From contig CM055113.1 in the NCBI GenBank assembly GCA_029204225.1, forward strand, positions 1,589,973 through 1,653,972: a stretch of 64,000 nt of DNA, in the 5' to 3' direction. The position numbers and the translations under genes are program-made. The notes under the pieces were generated by a model that had not been told where the DNA came from, ran no database searches, and saw only the letters and a list, made by a program, of their open reading frames with translations. This stretch comes from Diphasiastrum complanatum. Lineage: Eukaryota > Streptophyta > Lycopodiopsida > Lycopodiales > Lycopodiaceae. Of this stretch, positions 59,990 through 64,000 are shown piece by piece (the stretch's first letter is position 1; each line of letters starts with the position of its first letter).

Positions 59990-62500
59990 AATGAGCTACC
60001 CAAAAGGGGTAGATTGGTTAAAGCTCTCCCTTTGAGATATCTAAGCTCGTTAATTTTCTCAAAGATGTGAAAAATGTGTCAAACTTAGGTTTGTAATTTT
60101 CTCTAAAGGTCAAGCTAATGAATTTCTAGACATGCAATAAATGCGAAAAATAGTTGTTGACCTACCCAAGAGGTACAATATTTGGCACCAATCTATGTCT
60201 GTGGTAGCTTTACATCAATGAATTCTCTCTTACTAATAAAGAACAATCATCATAGATTGTTTTTTCTTTGGAGTTCGAGCTACCTAGAAAATAGATATTG
60301 CACTACTCACAAGGGATATATTGGCAATTTACCTCTCACCATCAAATTTTTCAAAGAAGTGAAAAAACATACTTAGCTTATTTTTGTTTATTCCTTTGGA
60401 GCTAGAGTTATTGAACTTCGAACATGTACTAAATGCAAAATAGGTGTCAATCTACCTTGGAGTATATTAGTACCAATCTTACCTCTAGGGTAGGATGCAC
60501 CATTTTCTTTTTATTGTCATCCTAGATTTATTTTCTTCTATATGGCTTCGATAAGATTTCTACACATGGTAAATGAAAAAAGATGTGTCTAATTTCTTTG
60601 GAGTATATCAAAGCCAATTTATCTCTTTGGAGTAGCTCTACATGGCTAATTTTATCCAAGAAACAAAGCGTGTTCAAATTTGCTTTTACATTTGGAACTC
60701 AAGTTTGTAAATTTCTAAACATGTAGTTAAATGCCAAAACAGGTGTTGTGTTGTTCTATAGGGATAAATTGGAGCCAATTTACTCTTCTAGATTATAGTT
60801 ATACACCATTAATTTTCTTTTAAGAAGCTCAAATAAAAAGTCATAAGTTTGTTTCTCTTTGAAAATTAGGTCAATGGTTTTCTATACATGTGGTGAACTT
60901 TGAAAGTAGGTGTCGAGCCTCTTTAGAAGCCGAGAGGGTTAGATCAATATGTGAAATTTATGCCAATATAACCCTTTGAAGTAGCTCAATATTGTTATCT
61001 AGTTTTTTAGGTGTAAAAATAATACTTATATGTTTTTATCCTGCTTCATTACCACGAAAGTAATTTTTTTACTCCAAACCACAATGCTCGTGTTGATCTT
61101 CACATTGAAATCCAAAACATCTCACAATCATGCTTTAGAGCACATAAACGTAACAAGGAAGATCCTAATGGCTTGGATTCAAAAGAAGAAAAGGAGAAAG
61201 AATTCCCAGCCCACTTAATTGCAATGAGCCAAAATATTTTCGAAACTAATGATTATTGCCTAGCAAGGCCCATGTTGTAACTAAGCTATCTTTAAGTCCA
61301 GTTAGCCCTACTTAAATGTCCTTTGAACCATTTTGGCTTGTTATCCCTATTTAAGACATTTTTAAGGGAGAGAAGTGACTTCATTCTCAAGGCTAATAAT
61401 TCCCTTTGGGCCCAAAAAAGCTTACAATGAATATCATTATTCTCTTCTAAACACCTATGTATCAAAAATACGTGATAGAACATCAACATAGGCTTCTTCT
61501 TTTGAATTTGGAGATGATGGATTTTGAAATATGTGAACAGTAACAGTTGGTTAAATTCCCCTAGAGAACTTGGCACCTTCAATTTAAGTTAGTTATTGGG
61601 AAAGCCGGCAAACTATAGGAATGCAACCGGCATCTTTCGCAAAAAAAATTGATTCGTAAAAAGCTTACAAGAAGTTGACATTTAAATTTTTAAGAAAAAC
61701 TTTTTTGAATGCAAGAAATTTTGTGTTTGCAATTTTCAAATGGATGAAATTTGTGTATAATGAAGTAGGTAGATCCTTAAAAACTTCAAATTACAGAGGT
61801 TTATTGATTTAATAAAAAAATTCATCAATGTAAATTTTTAATATTTTGCCGATAAAAAATCTGAGGTACATGATTTAGAATGCAAACAAATCTAGAAACA
61901 AACTTTTAAAAAATGAAGGAAATTGGAGGGAAACCCCTCAAGTGTTTTTCTCTATGCTACTTGAGACATGATCTACATTTTTTTTTGCAAAGAATGATAC
62001 ATTTTAAAACAATTCATAAATGCAAACCATATCCCAAATAAGTAGATTAGTCTCGATCCACTTCTCCAAGAGAGCTCCACATCGTCTTCTTCAAGAATTC
62101 ATAAAATGATCATTCAAGGTAGGTGTTTATTTTTTTAAGCTTGAGCTACCTTTCAAGCGTAGATTGGCACCAATGTTGATATTTGAAAATATTAAACATA
62201 GGCTAGCTTTATTTGGAGCTCATCATGAACATGTGGTTAATGGCAAAATAGGAGTAAAGTTGACTATGAACTCTCAAGATTTAATAAGTACCAACCATAA
62301 CTAAGATAAGCATGTTATTGAGTTAAAGATAATGGATTTCTAAACATGTGGCGAGTGCAACAAAAGGTGCCAACAAGGGTAACTCGTCCTCATTATTTGT
62401 TTATTTTACGGAAAAAGACTTGCGTCTCTTCCCTTTGTTCTGAACTCGAGATGAAAATTTTGCAAGTAGTTGCTAAATGCAAAAAAAATAGTTGTTGAAC
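59990..62500. repeat. Degenerate tandem array, period roughly 110-290 bp
   Basis: A landmark close to TTTCTAnACATGTnnTAAATG followed by CAAAAnAGGTGT recurs near 60122, 60413, 60558, 60712, 60873, 62225, 62334 and 62455. A second landmark (AGCTnnACATnnnTAATTTTC, with TTnGGAGT) lies between copies. The middle, about 60960-62150, lacks clear copies and is very AT-rich. It looks like an old satellite or a decayed minisatellite; no coding frames of note. Confidence 0.6.
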
Positions 62501-64000
62501 TGCCCTAGAGAGGGAATAGCTTATCCCTCAACCAAACTAGGGCCCCACCATCATCCAATAACGCATAATCACATATCTATAGTCATGGATTATTGGATGA
62601 GGGCCAACCTACCTCTTTAGAATAGCTTAACACAATTTCTTTTAGCAAGTACAAAGAAATCATTCAACATAGCTAGGTACTTTGTTTTTTAATATAAAAA
62701 AAAATTATAGTTAATAAATGTAAGAAATATGTTTGAACTTCAGAGAGATCCTCCACTTAGGGTGTTGTCACATGCACAGCTCAGCCTCGTGCATGACGTA
62801 AAGGAGAGGACGAGTTGATTGTGGAGATTAAACACCCGTGCTCTCATCGTATTTGCATGTGCAACGGATTCTTAACCCGTGATGACCTGCTGCACCTTGC
62901 TCCTTACAATGCTGACCTGCTCATGTGTGCTCCTGTCAGCCACCTGCTACGTCCGTTGCACGACACGTCAAGAACGGGCCGGGTGATGCTTCATGCAAAG
63001 GTGCCCTTGTGCAGGTGGAAAATAATTATGCATAATGCATGATTGGAAATGGATGTTTGGCACTCCTTGTCAAGAAGTCAAATTGCATCAATTCTTGTGA
63101 ATATATTCACTGACATTCAATTGTCCAATGTGTGTTAAAAAATAAAAGGAAACTCCATGGCTTTGTGGCTTTATATCTCATTAATTTGGAAGAAAACAAT
63201 AGGAGGGAACTTCCGAGGTCCACACGAAGGATCCCAAATTCCCTAGATAAAAATATATCAACATCAAATCTAGATGGGAGTATTGTCCAACTTTTGGCAC
63301 TTGGAAACCTTTTTTCACGTTGTGAACACGTGTTAAAATTTTCACATTTATTTTCTCTTTTTTGCATTTTTCCATGTGTGGAGGACAAAAATTTACTGCA
63401 CGATTCGCTGCAATGCTCGGGAAAACCAGCATAGTCTAGGAATGGAACCAACACATTTTCTAAAAAAACCCACATCAAAGATATAATGCAAAATGTTGAC
63501 TTCTGAAGAACCAATAAAATTTTTATTTTGTAGGAAATTGTATGTTTCCTCAAATTATATGCATAGAATTAATCAACCGTTATCGATTCACCACATATCT
63601 GAAAATTGTACAATGAACCGTACAGTTCTTAAAAAATTTGCCCATAACCATGGTGAACCGTACCACAGTTCACCCCACGGGCACGGTTCTGAGAACCATG
63701 GGTTCTATGAATATATGTAGGATTCTAAATTGTTGGCTTATGGATATATAGGATGCATGTAGATCATTATAATACTTCAAGAACTATTGGGAAGTTCTAC
63801 CTTACAGGTGCTCAACCTTTTGCACAATTTTTTATATGTTATATTTGCAAACCTATTGATATGTGGCTAATTTCTAACCATATAACACATTGTACCATGA
63901 AAACTATTGTTGGAGCGAGCTAGGTTAATGCCCACAAAAATAGTTCGATGCCAACGATGTTTGAAAAAATTTGAAATTTTTTTATTATGATGAATATAAT
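62501..64000. other. Unassigned DNA
   Basis: A short inverted repeat TCATCCAATAA / TTATTGGATGA at about 62553-62601; a GC-richer block at 62770-63050 with an open frame that has no known product; and near 63570-63700 several copies of GAACCGTAC and GAACCATGG in both orientations. No gene recognised. Confidence 0.4.

Overview
The window looks like intergenic DNA from a large, AT-rich, repeat-dominated land-plant nuclear genome. The reasons are many Ty1/Copia and Ty3/Gypsy LTR retrotransposon remnants with plant-type primer binding sites (TGGTATCAGAGC-like), a CACTA/En-Spm (TNP2) transposase remnant with GT-AG introns, plant-style LTR promoters (CCAAT and TATA boxes, pyrimidine patches, G-box palindromes), long perfect (CT)n microsatellites, and no bacterial features. 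I cannot name the species. A fern or another large-genome plant is only a guess.

Layout. 1-6765: a perfect (TC)85 array, a Copia LTR end with PBS, a Gypsy gag fossil, and 5'-truncated Copia element A (minus strand). 6766-12300: an LTR fragment with CCAAT repeats, heavily decayed Copia element B (minus; about 950-bp 5' LTR), and a dispersed repeat on both sides of B. 12300-15225: two more CT arrays around unassigned DNA. 15485-19100: TNP2 transposase 3' half followed by two arrays of palindromes. 19900-23523: a Gypsy integrase fossil and Copia D (plus), whose gag-protease frame is still open and whose leader carries a perfect 27-bp inverted repeat. 23524-30430: three minus-strand Copia fragments, including E (several internal deletions) and G (almost complete pol). 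30430-42000: an older locus split by Copia F (32924-39075, both LTRs about 1.7% different); this locus holds a divergent histone H3 fragment, a Ser-Pro-rich broken frame and an unrecognised broken frame. 42000-49400: an LTR with polypurine tract, an unrecognised long broken ORF directly upstream of it, a solo LTR of the F family, and a Gypsy gag-protease-linker fossil. 49400-55000: the least transposon-like part, with a candidate small secreted protein, a candidate exon and tandem duplications. 55000-59934: more Copia fragments (plus-strand leader and gag, element L, element H). 59990-62500: a degenerate tandem array. The rest is unassigned.

No complete autonomous element remains; each has stops, frameshifts, mutated catalytic residues or deletions. 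The host-like pieces (H3 fragment, 52-kb ORF and exon, unrecognised frames) are candidates only. Elements A, D, F and H share leader and LTR design (G-box palindromes, a TGTACGGA leader motif in D, F and H, a TCTCTC/CCCGAGAG promoter block in A, D and F), so they form one family group whose cis-signals can be compared inside this window.
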